The translations under genes were made by a program, and so were the position numbers. The notes under the pieces are model-generated. The model ran no database searches. It was given only the letters and a program-made list of their open reading frames with translations, and had not been told where the DNA came from. 64,000 nucleotides of DNA from an uncultured Lachnospiraceae bacterium. GTDB lineage: Bacteria; Bacillota; Clostridia; Lachnospirales; Lachnospiraceae. Positions 1 through 6,838 of this stretch are shown here, one piece after another (position 1 is the stretch's first letter; each line of letters opens with the position of its first letter). Location of the stretch: contig CAJTLU010000012.1 of NCBI GenBank assembly GCA_910577175.1, positions 1-64,000 on the forward strand, given 5' to 3'.

Positions 1-173
1 AAGTCGGGAAGGGATAAACGCTGAAGGCATCTAAGCGTGAAGCCCCCCTCAAGATAAGATATCCCATAGCATAAGCTAGTAAGACCCCTTAAAGACGATA
101 AGGTAGATAGGCAGAAGGTGGAAGCATGGTAACATGTGGAGCTGATCTGTACTAATAGGTCGAGGGCTTAACC
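1..173 (+). rRNA. 23S ribosomal RNA, 3' end (partial)
   Basis: The first bases match the conserved 3' terminal part of bacterial 23S rRNA: the stretch GGATAAACGCTGAAGGCATC, then AAGCGTGAAGCC, AAGATAAGATATCCC and the terminal CTGATCTGTACTAATAGGTC followed by CGAGGGCTTAACC. The gene enters from the left edge, so only its last 170 or so bases are present. The exact 3' end (about 173) is inferred from the usual terminal GGTC...ACC pairing. No 5S gene is recognisable in the 124 bases before tRNA-Asn. Confidence 0.95.
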
Positions 174-297
174 ATAACGGTGTTTACAGGGAAGAGAGAG
201 GATGGCCGGAGGAATCCGGGGTCAATATACAGTTTGGAAAAGGGAAAGAGGAAGGAAGAACGGGAGAGGTTCTTCTGAACTTGTTTAAAGAGAGTTT

Positions 298-369
298 TCC
301 TCGATAGCTCAATGGTAGAGCACACGGCTGTTAACCGTGGGGTTGTTGGTTCGAGCCCAACTCGGGGAG
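298..369 (+). tRNA. tRNA-Asn (GTT)
   Basis: A full cloverleaf folds by eye. The acceptor arm TCCTCGA pairs with TCGGGGA, the D-arm contains AGCTCAATGGTAGAGC, the anticodon stem CACGG/CCGTG encloses loop CTGTTAA with anticodon GTT, and the T-arm GTTGG/CCAAC encloses TTCGAGC. The discriminator base is G and CCA is not encoded, so the CCA-adding enzyme gene at 29.2 kb would be needed for maturation. It lies just downstream of 23S rRNA and probably belongs to the same transcript. Confidence 0.96.
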
Positions 370-441
370 TTTTATGATGTGGCATAATTTCCCGGTCACA
401 TCATATATTATGATAGAGAGCAGGAATTTCCTGCAGAATAC

Positions 442-513
442 GGCGACATAGCCAAGTGGTAAGGCATGGGTCTGCAACACCCTGATTCATCGGTTCAAAT
501 CCGATTGTCGCCT
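442..513 (+). tRNA. tRNA-Cys (GCA)
   Basis: The cloverleaf has acceptor GGCGACA/TGTCGCC, a D-arm GCCAAGTGGTAAGGC, an anticodon loop CTGCAAC with anticodon GCA, and a T-arm ATCGG/CCGAT around TTCAAAT. The discriminator is T (U), normal for tRNA-Cys, and CCA is not encoded. It is followed directly by a strong terminator, so it is the last gene of the rRNA-tRNA unit. Confidence 0.96.
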
Positions 514-516
514 CTA

Positions 517-561
517 AAAACACTCTGATTCCTTAACAGAAGTCAGAGTGTTTGCTTTTTA
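517..561 (+). terminator. Rho-independent terminator of the rRNA-tRNA unit
   Basis: AAACACTCTGA and TCAGAGTGTTT form an 11-bp stem around CTTCCTTAACAGAAG-type loop sequence, followed by GCTTTTT. It directly follows tRNA-Cys. The A-rich left side means it could also act on the minus strand against the convergent lipoprotein gene ending at 607. Confidence 0.85.
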
Positions 562-606
562 TATAAAGTTTGCCTTAATGCAGAGGAAAGCTGTCGTCCA
601 GATTTA

Positions 607-1272
607 TCATTGTGTGATTTCCTCTATATTGGCACCAAAGACTGTCAGCAGTTCTATTATGTCCTTGTCAAATGTGTCTGCTTTGGAACTATCATAGAAA
701 ACAAAACTGCCTGTTGCAGAAACTGCGCCATCTTCACCTTTGAGAAAGGTAACGGCTGCCGGGACAGCATTTTCGTAAGTATACAAGTAAATCTGATTTT
801 CTTCCATTTTGTCATAGACAAATATAGTTTCTGCAATACAAATGCTGGAAGCGGCAAGTGCGTTATTCCCGCCGAACCGGGCATTCATCAGGGTAAATAC
901 AGAGGAAAGCGCCTTGGACTTTAAGGCTTCCTCCAAGGAAGGAGATAATTTCTTAAGGTCAGTCTCCGCCAAATCTAACAGGGAATTTAAAAAAGCAGGC
1001 TCGGAAAACCGAATCCGGTAGACGGTAGCAGGCTGTGAAAAATCTCCTTGCCCGGCGTTATGTAAAATAGAGCGTATTTCTGTATCAACTGAGAATAGCG
1101 CGGTAAATTCGTCGCTGCCTGCCATTTCTTTTATTATGGAAACTATTTCAAGACCACGCTCGTAAAGCGATATTTCTTTTTTTGTGTTTCCCTTTGGATT
1201 TCTGCATGCGCCTGACAGCATTAGCGCAAATGCAAGAAAGAAAATAGAACCGGTTTTAAAAGGCTGTTTCAT
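607..1272 (-). CDS. predicted lipoprotein of unknown function
   Basis: A 221-residue protein I do not recognise. Residues 1-22 form a typical signal peptide (Lys-rich start, hydrophobic core) ending in Ser-Gly-Ala-Cys, with Cys23 as the likely lipidation site, so it should be anchored to the outer face of the membrane. No other membrane segments are seen. The C-terminal half is mixed helix/strand without an obvious catalytic motif. The ATG at 1272 is preceded, on the minus strand, by AAGGGGGA about nine bases upstream, which supports the start. It is transcribed alone and ends close to the rRNA-tRNA terminator. Function unknown. Confidence 0.75.
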   Translation of the reverse strand: MKQPFKTGSIFFLAFALMLSGACRNPKGNTKKEISLYERGLEIVSIIKEMAGSDEFTALFSVDTEIRSILHNAGQGDFSQPATVYRIRFSEPAFLNSLLDLAETDLKKLSPSLEEALKSKALSSVFTLMNARFGGNNALAASSICIAETIFVYDKMEENQIYLYTYENAVPAAVTFLKGEDGAVSATGSFVFYDSSKADTFDKDIIELLTVFGANIEEITQ

Positions 1273-1441
1273 TTGAAAAAGTCCCCCTTACTTGTTGTCC
1301 CTTCCACGCCGGATGGAGAGAAGTCTGTTTTGTTTATTTCTGAATAAAATGATATACAAATTCTTTAATAATGTCAAGAAATAGGGATAGTTAGAGTAAA
1401 ATTATAGTTGCAAAATATAGATAATTTATTTCGAAACTTTT

Positions 1442-1470
1442 TTGAAATATAAGTTATTTTGTGCTATAAT
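1442..1470 (+). promoter_or_regulatory. sigma-A type promoter for the gene at 1542
   Basis: TTGAAA (1442-1447) and TATAAT (1465-1470) are separated by 17 bases, close to the consensus for the housekeeping sigma factor. The A/T-rich stretch upstream (1273-1441) holds nothing else I recognise. Confidence 0.75.
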
Positions 1471-1541
1471 CTTTTTAGCAGATAAGAGGACATATGTGAT
1501 GTTTTTATTATTGCAAAAAGAGAAAGGAGGAGAGGTTCTGA

Positions 1542-2117
1542 GTGAAAAACAGAGAAAAAGACAGGCCTTTTATGGCTTTATTAGCCATAATTAGCGCATC
1601 TATTCTTGGAGTAGTAAGCTTAAGATTGTTACATATAAATCTGCCACAGTTGGTTTATCAGATTATGATTGCGGCTTATTTGCTTATTGCATTATTTTGT
1701 ATTTATAGTCTGGTGAAGAAAGGGAGACTTATCCATCCGGTTCCGCAAGAGTTAAGAATTGATGTGCTGAGGAAGTATGCGGAATATGATTTAAATCATA
1801 AAGAAAAAGGCTATTCATATACCTTTCAAATGGGAAATGAGCCTCCCGCCATACTTGAAAAATATAATTATACAGAGTATTTGAAGGGTGTGGAGCCTGT
1901 GTCGGATGCGCTTGCTTTCCGGCTGCTGGATTTTGTTTGTGACCATTTTCACCATGACGGGAATGCAAGAATAGGTTATGCTCATAGAATGGCTGACATT
2001 GTAAAAAATGAATCAAAGCTTGGACAGATTGAACTGATGCCTAAGGGATATTCGATAAAAGACTTTCCTGACAAAAGCAGATTTGTGTATCATCCCGCGG
2101 CCTTTTGGAGCATATAG
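1542..2117 (+). CDS. hypothetical membrane-anchored protein
   Basis: A 191-residue protein starting with GTG, with an AAAGGAGG ribosome site about 12 bases upstream. Residues 10-55 hold two hydrophobic segments that should anchor it in the membrane. The remaining 130 residues look cytoplasmic and soluble, rich in Tyr, His and Asp, including a stretch Cys-Asp-His-Phe-His-His-Asp. I recognise no family. It has its own promoter (1442-1470) and its own terminator (2170-2207), so it is a single-gene unit. The His-rich stretch could bind metal, but that is speculation. Confidence 0.7.
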   Translation: MKNREKDRPFMALLAIISASILGVVSLRLLHINLPQLVYQIMIAAYLLIALFCIYSLVKKGRLIHPVPQELRIDVLRKYAEYDLNHKEKGYSYTFQMGNEPPAILEKYNYTEYLKGVEPVSDALAFRLLDFVCDHFHHDGNARIGYAHRMADIVKNESKLGQIELMPKGYSIKDFPDKSRFVYHPAAFWSI

Positions 2118-2169
2118 CCTTTGCTGGTCACAGAATACATAACTCAAACTGTATTGCAGATGGTATCAG

Positions 2170-2207
2170 AAAATCGCTGTAAGCAACAGGCCTACAGCGA
2201 TTTTTCT
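2170..2207. terminator. bidirectional terminator between convergent genes
   Basis: AAAATCGCTGTA and TACAGCGATTTTT form a stem around AGCAACAGGCC, followed on the plus strand by TTTTTCTTT and on the minus strand by a TTTTC run. It lies between the plus-strand gene ending at 2117 and the minus-strand gene whose stop codon begins at 2210, so it can serve both. Confidence 0.85.
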
Positions 2208-2768
2208 TTAGGGGTTATTAGTCTGCTGCCTGCCATGCGCATTTTTGTCGATGGCAGGTACAGTGCTTTTTGATAAATTGGTCCGCGGACGGAAGAGAAA
2301 TAGTATCCCGCAGGCAGCGCAGATTCCGACGGAGTCAATCAAAACATCGGCCGGGCTGCCGGAGCGTCCTGGCACAAAAACCTGATGAAACTCATCTAGT
2401 GATGCGCAGACAACACTCAGAAAAAATGTGAGCAGAAGAATTTTATAAAAGGTACTTTTCCGGGAGCTTCCTGCCGCTCCTGTCAAAAATCGAATCCAGA
2501 GCGGGAAAAAGATGCCCATGGTCAGAAAAAAGTATTCTGTCATGTGCGCAGCTTTACGCACTCCGAAGTGAATGGAATCTGCACGTGCCCAGAGTTCGAG
2601 CTCGGTCAGGCCGAGAGAAAGCAGGCGGTTTGCTGAGCGGAGAACTGTGCCGCACAGACGCAGACTGAGTGAACCTGAAGTCTCGCCATCCTGGGCGGAA
2701 AACCCGAAAATGAGAAACAAAATCAACAGGGCAGGCAGTACCGAAAAATAACGGACAAATTTCTTCAT
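2208..2768 (-). CDS. VanZ-like family membrane protein
   Basis: A 186-residue integral membrane protein with about four hydrophobic segments. The family signature is clear: Phe-Ser-Ala-Gln near residue 23, Arg-Lys-Ala-Ala-His-Met-Thr-Glu-Tyr at 71-79, and Asp-Glu-Phe-His-Gln-Val-Phe-Val-Pro-Gly-Arg at 125-135 followed by Asp-Val-Leu-Ile-Asp (141-145). These are the conserved residues of the VanZ family. VanZ itself gives low-level teicoplanin resistance in enterococci, but most family members are chromosomal proteins of unknown role, so resistance should not be assumed. The last 25 residues form a polar tail. It is downstream of the esterase gene on the same strand. Confidence 0.85.
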   Translation of the reverse strand: MKKFVRYFSVLPALLILFLIFGFSAQDGETSGSLSLRLCGTVLRSANRLLSLGLTELELWARADSIHFGVRKAAHMTEYFFLTMGIFFPLWIRFLTGAAGSSRKSTFYKILLLTFFLSVVCASLDEFHQVFVPGRSGSPADVLIDSVGICAACGILFLFRPRTNLSKSTVPAIDKNAHGRQQTNNP

Positions 2769-2833
2769 AAAACCTTACATACCTCACAAAGCAGGAAAAC
2801 AATTTCAAAGGTGCGGAAATTCAAGGAAAGAAC

Positions 2834-3682
2834 CTACTTGAAAAATACCTGCAGCGCATGGTAAAGGTGAAGCTGCCATGCCTTCATATCATGCACTCCG
2901 CCTGGAATGGTAAAGAAGTCATAATTCTTTCCGGTAACTAACTGCGGGCAGGAGGCTGCTGCATTCTTCATAATTTCATCGTGCTCCGGGAAGGCAATGT
3001 CCTTATCGCCGTTGCAGCAGAGCATATAATCCAGACATAAGCCCTTTGCATCGGCATCCTTTAACGTATTCTGAATCCGGACAACCTCGTTCGCGCGGTC
3101 GCCGTTCGGACCACAGCAGCCGGAGAACGGACCATACCAGGAGAATAAGTCAAAGTTGTTATAAAAGCCTGCACGGTAAGTTGTCATGGAACCGAGGGAA
3201 AGTCCGGCAATCGCGCGATGACGGCGGGTTGCCACTAAGTTTTCGTCGGAAACATTGCCGCCTGCATAGGTGGAATACTTACTCTCTACGGCAGGAATCA
3301 AATCACGGCGCAGCTCAAGGCAGAAATGCTCGGTCACATATTCAGCATCATTGTCTAAGCCCTCTCCGCGGTAGTAGGTAGGGGTAACAATCAGACAAGG
3401 CTCGCAGACTTTCTGCTCTATCATGTTGTCCAGAATGGTAACGGTATCCGGGAACATTTTGAACCACCAGTCTTCATTTACGCCGCCTCCATGTAACAGA
3501 TATAAAACATTGTACTGCTTATCCGGCGTATAGCCGTACGGCAGATAGATGTAAGCACCCTTCTTTAATGGCTTGCTTTCCGGGGTGTCATAGGTCTCCG
3601 TGTCGTAATAGAAGCGTTCCACGGTTCCCTGTAAGGACGGGGTCTGCAACATGGCAGCAGGCATTTCATAAACGTATTTCAT
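2834..3682 (-). CDS. alpha/beta-hydrolase esterase (feruloyl/acetyl-xylan esterase type, esterase D fold)
   Basis: A 282-residue cytoplasmic hydrolase (no signal peptide). It shows an oxyanion-side His-Gly-Gly-Gly at 64-67, the nucleophile elbow Gly-Leu-Ser-Leu-Gly at 160-164 (Ser162), and a late Gly-Gly-Val-His-Asp-Met carrying the probable catalytic His near the C terminus. This layout fits the esterase D/feruloyl esterase family (as in xylanase Z esterase domains), which removes ferulate or acetyl groups from plant polysaccharide fragments. The exact substrate cannot be read from sequence. An upstream in-frame ATG exists at 3733, but the AAGGAG site about eight bases before 3682 favours the shorter start. 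A cytoplasmic site suggests action on imported oligosaccharides. Confidence 0.83.
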   Translation of the reverse strand: MKYVYEMPAAMLQTPSLQGTVERFYYDTETYDTPESKPLKKGAYIYLPYGYTPDKQYNVLYLLHGGGVNEDWWFKMFPDTVTILDNMIEQKVCEPCLIVTPTYYRGEGLDNDAEYVTEHFCLELRRDLIPAVESKYSTYAGGNVSDENLVATRRHRAIAGLSLGSMTTYRAGFYNNFDLFSWYGPFSGCCGPNGDRANEVVRIQNTLKDADAKGLCLDYMLCCNGDKDIAFPEHDEIMKNAAASCPQLVTGKNYDFFTIPGGVHDMKAWQLHLYHALQVFFK

Positions 3683-3781
3683 ACAGATATGCTCCTTTCT
3701 TTGTGGTAACAAGATATCTTTATTATGCCACAAAATGTCAGGGAATACAAGAAAAAGGAGCAGGTATTTCTGTATTTTTTA

Positions 3782-4513
3782 TTATTTTTTTGAGAGGTCG
3801 CCGGAAGTTTCCGGGGTGTCAGACTTTTTTCTTTTCTTGTAATAATCGACGCACATTCCTGTAATGCCGTAGGAAGCCTCTGCTAGTACAATACCGGCGA
3901 GTACATCTGCAATAACGTGCTGTCTTGTAGTAACGGTAGAGATGAAAACGAGAATTGCAAAAAAGCAGGACAGGGTCCGGTAACTCTTTGGGATGTGCGC
4001 CTGCTTTCTGACTCCGATGTAACACAGCCAGCTGACAAGGCAGTGGATGGAAGGAAACAAATTGTCTGACGCATCTGCACGGTACAGCCACACCATAAGC
4101 TGTTCTGAGATTCCGTTTCCGGTAATCTCCGGCCGCGGCATCGTGGTTGGGAATACGACATAGAAAAAAAGGCAGACAAGCTTTGCAAGAATATCTGCCG
4201 CATAAAAGCGTAAGGCCTGTTCCTTTTGCGTATGTCCGGCTAAAATATAGTTAGCTATCCAGAAAATATAACAGCCGAAATAAATAAGAACGGTCCACGG
4301 AACAAGTGGGATAAGTTGGTCCAGTTCTGTTTCCATATTGAGATGAGGCTTGCCAGCAGCAAGGAGCCTTGAACCCCAGTAGACGGAAAAGTTAATGACG
4401 ACTACCAGAACCAGTGGAAGCCTTGTATAGGAAGGAATCCATTGCTCCAGAAGAGCAAAAAAGGTGTTTCCTGATTTCTTTTGTTTTTGCGGTTGTTCAG
4501 GCTTAATTTCCAT
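3782..4513 (-). CDS. PAP2-family membrane phosphatase/phosphotransferase
   Basis: A 243-residue membrane protein with about six hydrophobic segments. The PAP2 motifs are present: Pro-Ser-Ile-His at 154-157, and Ser-Thr-Val-Thr-Thr-Arg-Gln-His...Asp at 192-203 with the catalytic His199 and Asp203. Spacing is like the inositolphosphotransferase/Aur1-type branch. It is the last gene of the lipid operon and its start overlaps psd by 11 bases, so a role in phospholipid or lipid-phosphate turnover is likely. Possible substrates are phosphatidylglycerol phosphate, phosphatidate or undecaprenyl diphosphate; sequence alone does not decide. The C-terminal 20 residues are charged and probably cytoplasmic. 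Confidence 0.85.
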   Translation of the reverse strand: MEIKPEQPQKQKKSGNTFFALLEQWIPSYTRLPLVLVVVINFSVYWGSRLLAAGKPHLNMETELDQLIPLVPWTVLIYFGCYIFWIANYILAGHTQKEQALRFYAADILAKLVCLFFYVVFPTTMPRPEITGNGISEQLMVWLYRADASDNLFPSIHCLVSWLCYIGVRKQAHIPKSYRTLSCFFAILVFISTVTTRQHVIADVLAGIVLAEASYGITGMCVDYYKKRKKSDTPETSGDLSKK

Positions 4514-5342
4514 GGCTTTCTCCCTGCAGGCAGCTGCCGATTTTACTTCCTATGGAAACCTCTGTTTCTATTCCGGTATCCATTGTGTTCCCGAATCTTT
4601 CTTCCAAGGCAACGCTACCCTTCCTGGCAAAGAGAATAATTGTGGAGCCTCCGAATTCAAAGTACCCCTTTTCCTCTCCCTTTGCTGCCGTACTCTGGCT
4701 GTGGGTGTTTCTGATTTTTCCAACGAGTAAGGCGCCGACCTCCATCTGTACTATGACCCCCATATGCTCTGAGCGCAGAATGGTGTATTCCCTGCTGTTT
4801 TCCGCATAAACCGGAAAATGCTCACAAGCCGTCGGGCGGACACAATGCAGGATGCCCTCGATTCTTCTGCGGCGGAGAACCGTACCGAAATCCACATAGG
4901 AGTAGTGGTGGTAATGATAGGGAGCCAGCCGGAAAATCATGCAGTAGCCGTCCTCATAGCTTTTTGCAAGAGCCTTATCCCTCAGGATGCTGCGGGTGCT
5001 GTAGCTTAAGTTTTTCACAGTAAAGCGGCTGTCCGGTCCGATTTTATAAACGCTTAAATAGCCGTCACAGGGACTGATAAGGTCAGAGGCTGTGTAATCT
5101 GGCGTCGCTTTGGTGCGCTTTCTTGTAAAAAAGTCATTGAACGAAGTATAGTCACGCTTTTCGTATTGTTCCATATCAATATGATACTTCTTGATATAGC
5201 GGTCAATCATCGGTCTGGAAAAACGGGAATTAAGAAAAACAGAGCCTGCTTTGGAAAAGCATGGCAAGGTAAGCACCTTTAGAAAAAACCTTCCCACCTG
5301 TGTCTGATACAGAAACCGGATTCCGGCATCTTCCTGTTTCAT
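4503..5342 (-). CDS. psd: phosphatidylserine decarboxylase
   Basis: A 279-residue proenzyme that decarboxylates phosphatidylserine to phosphatidylethanolamine at the membrane. Conserved points are Phe-Asn-Asp-Phe-Phe-Thr-Arg at 68-74, Pro-Cys-Asp-Gly at 91-94 (the Asp of the self-cleavage triad), a Tyr-His-Tyr-His-His cluster at 142-146, and Gly-Gly-Ser-Thr at 231-234, where cleavage before Ser233 makes the pyruvoyl group. The reading frame extends 52 codons further upstream, but the ATG at 5342 overlaps the pssA stop as ATGA and fits the family start. It belongs to the operon VTT protein-pssA-psd-PAP2. Confidence 0.95.
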   Translation of the reverse strand: MKQEDAGIRFLYQTQVGRFFLKVLTLPCFSKAGSVFLNSRFSRPMIDRYIKKYHIDMEQYEKRDYTSFNDFFTRKRTKATPDYTASDLISPCDGYLSVYKIGPDSRFTVKNLSYSTRSILRDKALAKSYEDGYCMIFRLAPYHYHHYSYVDFGTVLRRRRIEGILHCVRPTACEHFPVYAENSREYTILRSEHMGVIVQMEVGALLVGKIRNTHSQSTAAKGEEKGYFEFGGSTIILFARKGSVALEERFGNTMDTGIETEVSIGSKIGSCLQGESHGN

Positions 5343-5980
5343 TTTACGAATCCCCCTGTCATAAGAATCAGCAGCTCCAGAAGTCCGAGCAGCGCCATGA
5401 TAATTTTCCCCGGAAGATGAGGCTTTCTTATCCTTATCGGCAGCAAAAACAAAAGCGCCATCCCAAAGAGCAGACATAAGAAGGAAACCGGACCGCACTT
5501 TTGGAACTTAAGCGCCAGAAGATAGACCGCCGGCAAGAATAAAGCGGCGGTTGTCACCGGCAGACCCTGGTAGGTAGAGCGTTCCGTGCTTTCCTGCTCC
5601 TGTCGCTTTTCCTCGCATACGTTAAAGTAAGAGAGACGGACTAAGGCGCAGAGGACATAGAGTGCCGCAATGACGAAGCTCAGGTTGCTTTTTTCCTCAA
5701 ATTGATATACGAACAGGGCCGGCAGCAGACCAAAACAGAGCAGGTCGCTCAGGGAATCAATCTGGATTCCGAACTTCCGCTCATCCGGCGTCCTTTTTCT
5801 GGTAGATGCGATTTTTCCGTCAAACATATCGCATATTCCGGCGGTCATCAGGCAGATAACCGCATCATAATATTTTCCCTTCAGCACAAAAGTAATGCCG
5901 GCAAAGCCTAAAAGCATGCCAAGATAAGTTAATATTACCGTATAATTATAATAACCAAGTAATCCTGATTTTTCTTTCAT
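5339..5980 (-). CDS. pssA: CDP-diacylglycerol-serine O-phosphatidyltransferase
   Basis: A 213-residue polytopic membrane enzyme that makes phosphatidylserine, the substrate of the next gene psd. The CDP-alcohol phosphotransferase signature lies at residues 54-79: Asp54-Gly55, Ala58, Gly71, Asp75 and Asp79 are all present. The residue after Ala58, normally Arg in the DG..AR motif, is Ser (codon TCT), with an Arg two positions later. This could shift substrate contacts or simply be tolerated. The gene pairs with psd by a 4-base overlap, which strongly supports the PssA assignment over other CDP-alcohol transferases. Confidence 0.92.
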   Translation of the reverse strand: MKEKSGLLGYYNYTVILTYLGMLLGFAGITFVLKGKYYDAVICLMTAGICDMFDGKIASTRKRTPDERKFGIQIDSLSDLLCFGLLPALFVYQFEEKSNLSFVIAALYVLCALVRLSYFNVCEEKRQEQESTERSTYQGLPVTTAALFLPAVYLLALKFQKCGPVSFLCLLFGMALLFLLPIRIRKPHLPGKIIMALLGLLELLILMTGGFVK

Positions 5981-5992
5981 TACAATCGTCTC

Positions 5993-6586
5993 CTAAATAG
6001 AACTAAAGAATATACTGTAAGCTAAAATGCACCATGGCTTTCCAAGCAAAATAATGACAGTAAACTTCCGGAGGCTCATCTTTGTCAGTCCGGAGAAATA
6101 GCAAAAAAAGTCATCCGGAAACAATGGCAGTACCATCCCCAGAAACAAAAGCAAAGTATAGGACTTGCTTTTCCCGGCCCATGTGGAATACTTTTCGTAT
6201 TTTTCCTTTGAAAATAAATTCCGGACCAGTACGGTTCCGTATTTTTTTGCCAGTAAAAAAGCGATAATCGAACCTGCCGATATCCCCAGGTAATTACACC
6301 AGAAGCCCCCCATGCTTCCAAACAATACCGCGCCTGCCGCACAGCCCAGAAGACCGGGAAGAACCGGGACAATGACCTGCATTGCCTGAAATACAATCAG
6401 AATGACCGGTCCGAATATACCAAAGCTTTTAATGTAAACCTGCAGGGTTTCTACCGAACGGAATTTTCCGTCCAGATACGCCTTTATAAAAACGGCGGCA
6501 AGTAGAAGGAATCCGAGTATCAGGACGAGCGTTGTTATTTTTTTCCATTTATTGATTTTCTTTTGTTCTAAGTCGTCCGAATCCAT
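5993..6586 (-). CDS. VTT-domain (TVP38/TMEM64 family) membrane protein
   Basis: About 197 residues with five to six hydrophobic segments. The central Pro-Val-Leu-Pro-Gly-Leu-Leu-Gly and Gly-Ser-Met-Gly-Gly-Phe-Trp-Cys-Asn-Tyr-Leu-Gly region and the later Pro-Leu-Phe-Pro-Asp-Asp motif are typical of the VTT/SNARE-associated (TVP38, related to DedA) family. Family members are implicated in lipid scrambling or flipping, which fits its position as first gene of the pssA-psd operon. Several in-frame starts exist. The ATG at 6586 has AAGGA eight bases upstream; 6595 is the alternative. The longer frame to 6703 would begin upstream of the promoter. Confidence 0.83.
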   Translation of the reverse strand: MDSDDLEQKKINKWKKITTLVLILGFLLLAAVFIKAYLDGKFRSVETLQVYIKSFGIFGPVILIVFQAMQVIVPVLPGLLGCAAGAVLFGSMGGFWCNYLGISAGSIIAFLLAKKYGTVLVRNLFSKEKYEKYSTWAGKSKSYTLLLFLGMVLPLFPDDFFCYFSGLTKMSLRKFTVIILLGKPWCILAYSIFFSSI

Positions 6587-6644
6587 CGGCTCCATCCTTT
6601 TGCACCCCTCACTTTCTAAAAAAATGTGAAAACACACTGTATTA

Positions 6645-6673
6645 ACTATAGTATGAATCTGTGGATTTGTCAA
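6645..6673 (-). promoter_or_regulatory. sigma-A type promoter of the lipid operon
   Basis: Reading the minus strand, TTGACA (6673-6668) and TATAGT (6650-6645) are 17 bases apart. It precedes the VTT protein by about 60 bases and should drive VTT-pssA-psd-PAP2, whose genes overlap or are separated by at most 12 bases. Confidence 0.8.
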
Positions 6674-6776
6674 TATAAGAAAGCTTTTTTCGAATTTTGG
6701 CAAAAAGTTTCAGACCTTGATTTTAGCCGCTTTATGTGCCATTTGTCCTATTCGTACGAAAATTTTAACATTTGAA

Positions 6777-6805
6777 TTGCAAGATATGACAATTCGTGGT
6801 AAGAT
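6777..6805 (+). promoter_or_regulatory. sigma-A type promoter for the aminotransferase run
   Basis: TTGCAA (6777-6782) and TAAGAT (6800-6805) with a 17-base spacer, 33 bases before the ATG at 6839. It diverges from the lipid operon promoter. Confidence 0.65.
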
Positions 6806-6838
6806 AAAACTGGAAGCTTATCGAAAGGAAGAGATAGA

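Noticed and set aside
2208..2768. VanZ-like gene as evidence of glycopeptide resistance
   Set aside because: No vanRSHAX genes are nearby; chromosomal VanZ-like proteins are common and mostly of unknown function.
2807..2826. AAAGGTGCGGAAATTCAAGG, similar to the family 2 motif
   Set aside because: It has several differences and lies between two minus-strand genes with no plus-strand promoter after it; it may be a decayed copy but does not fit the pattern.
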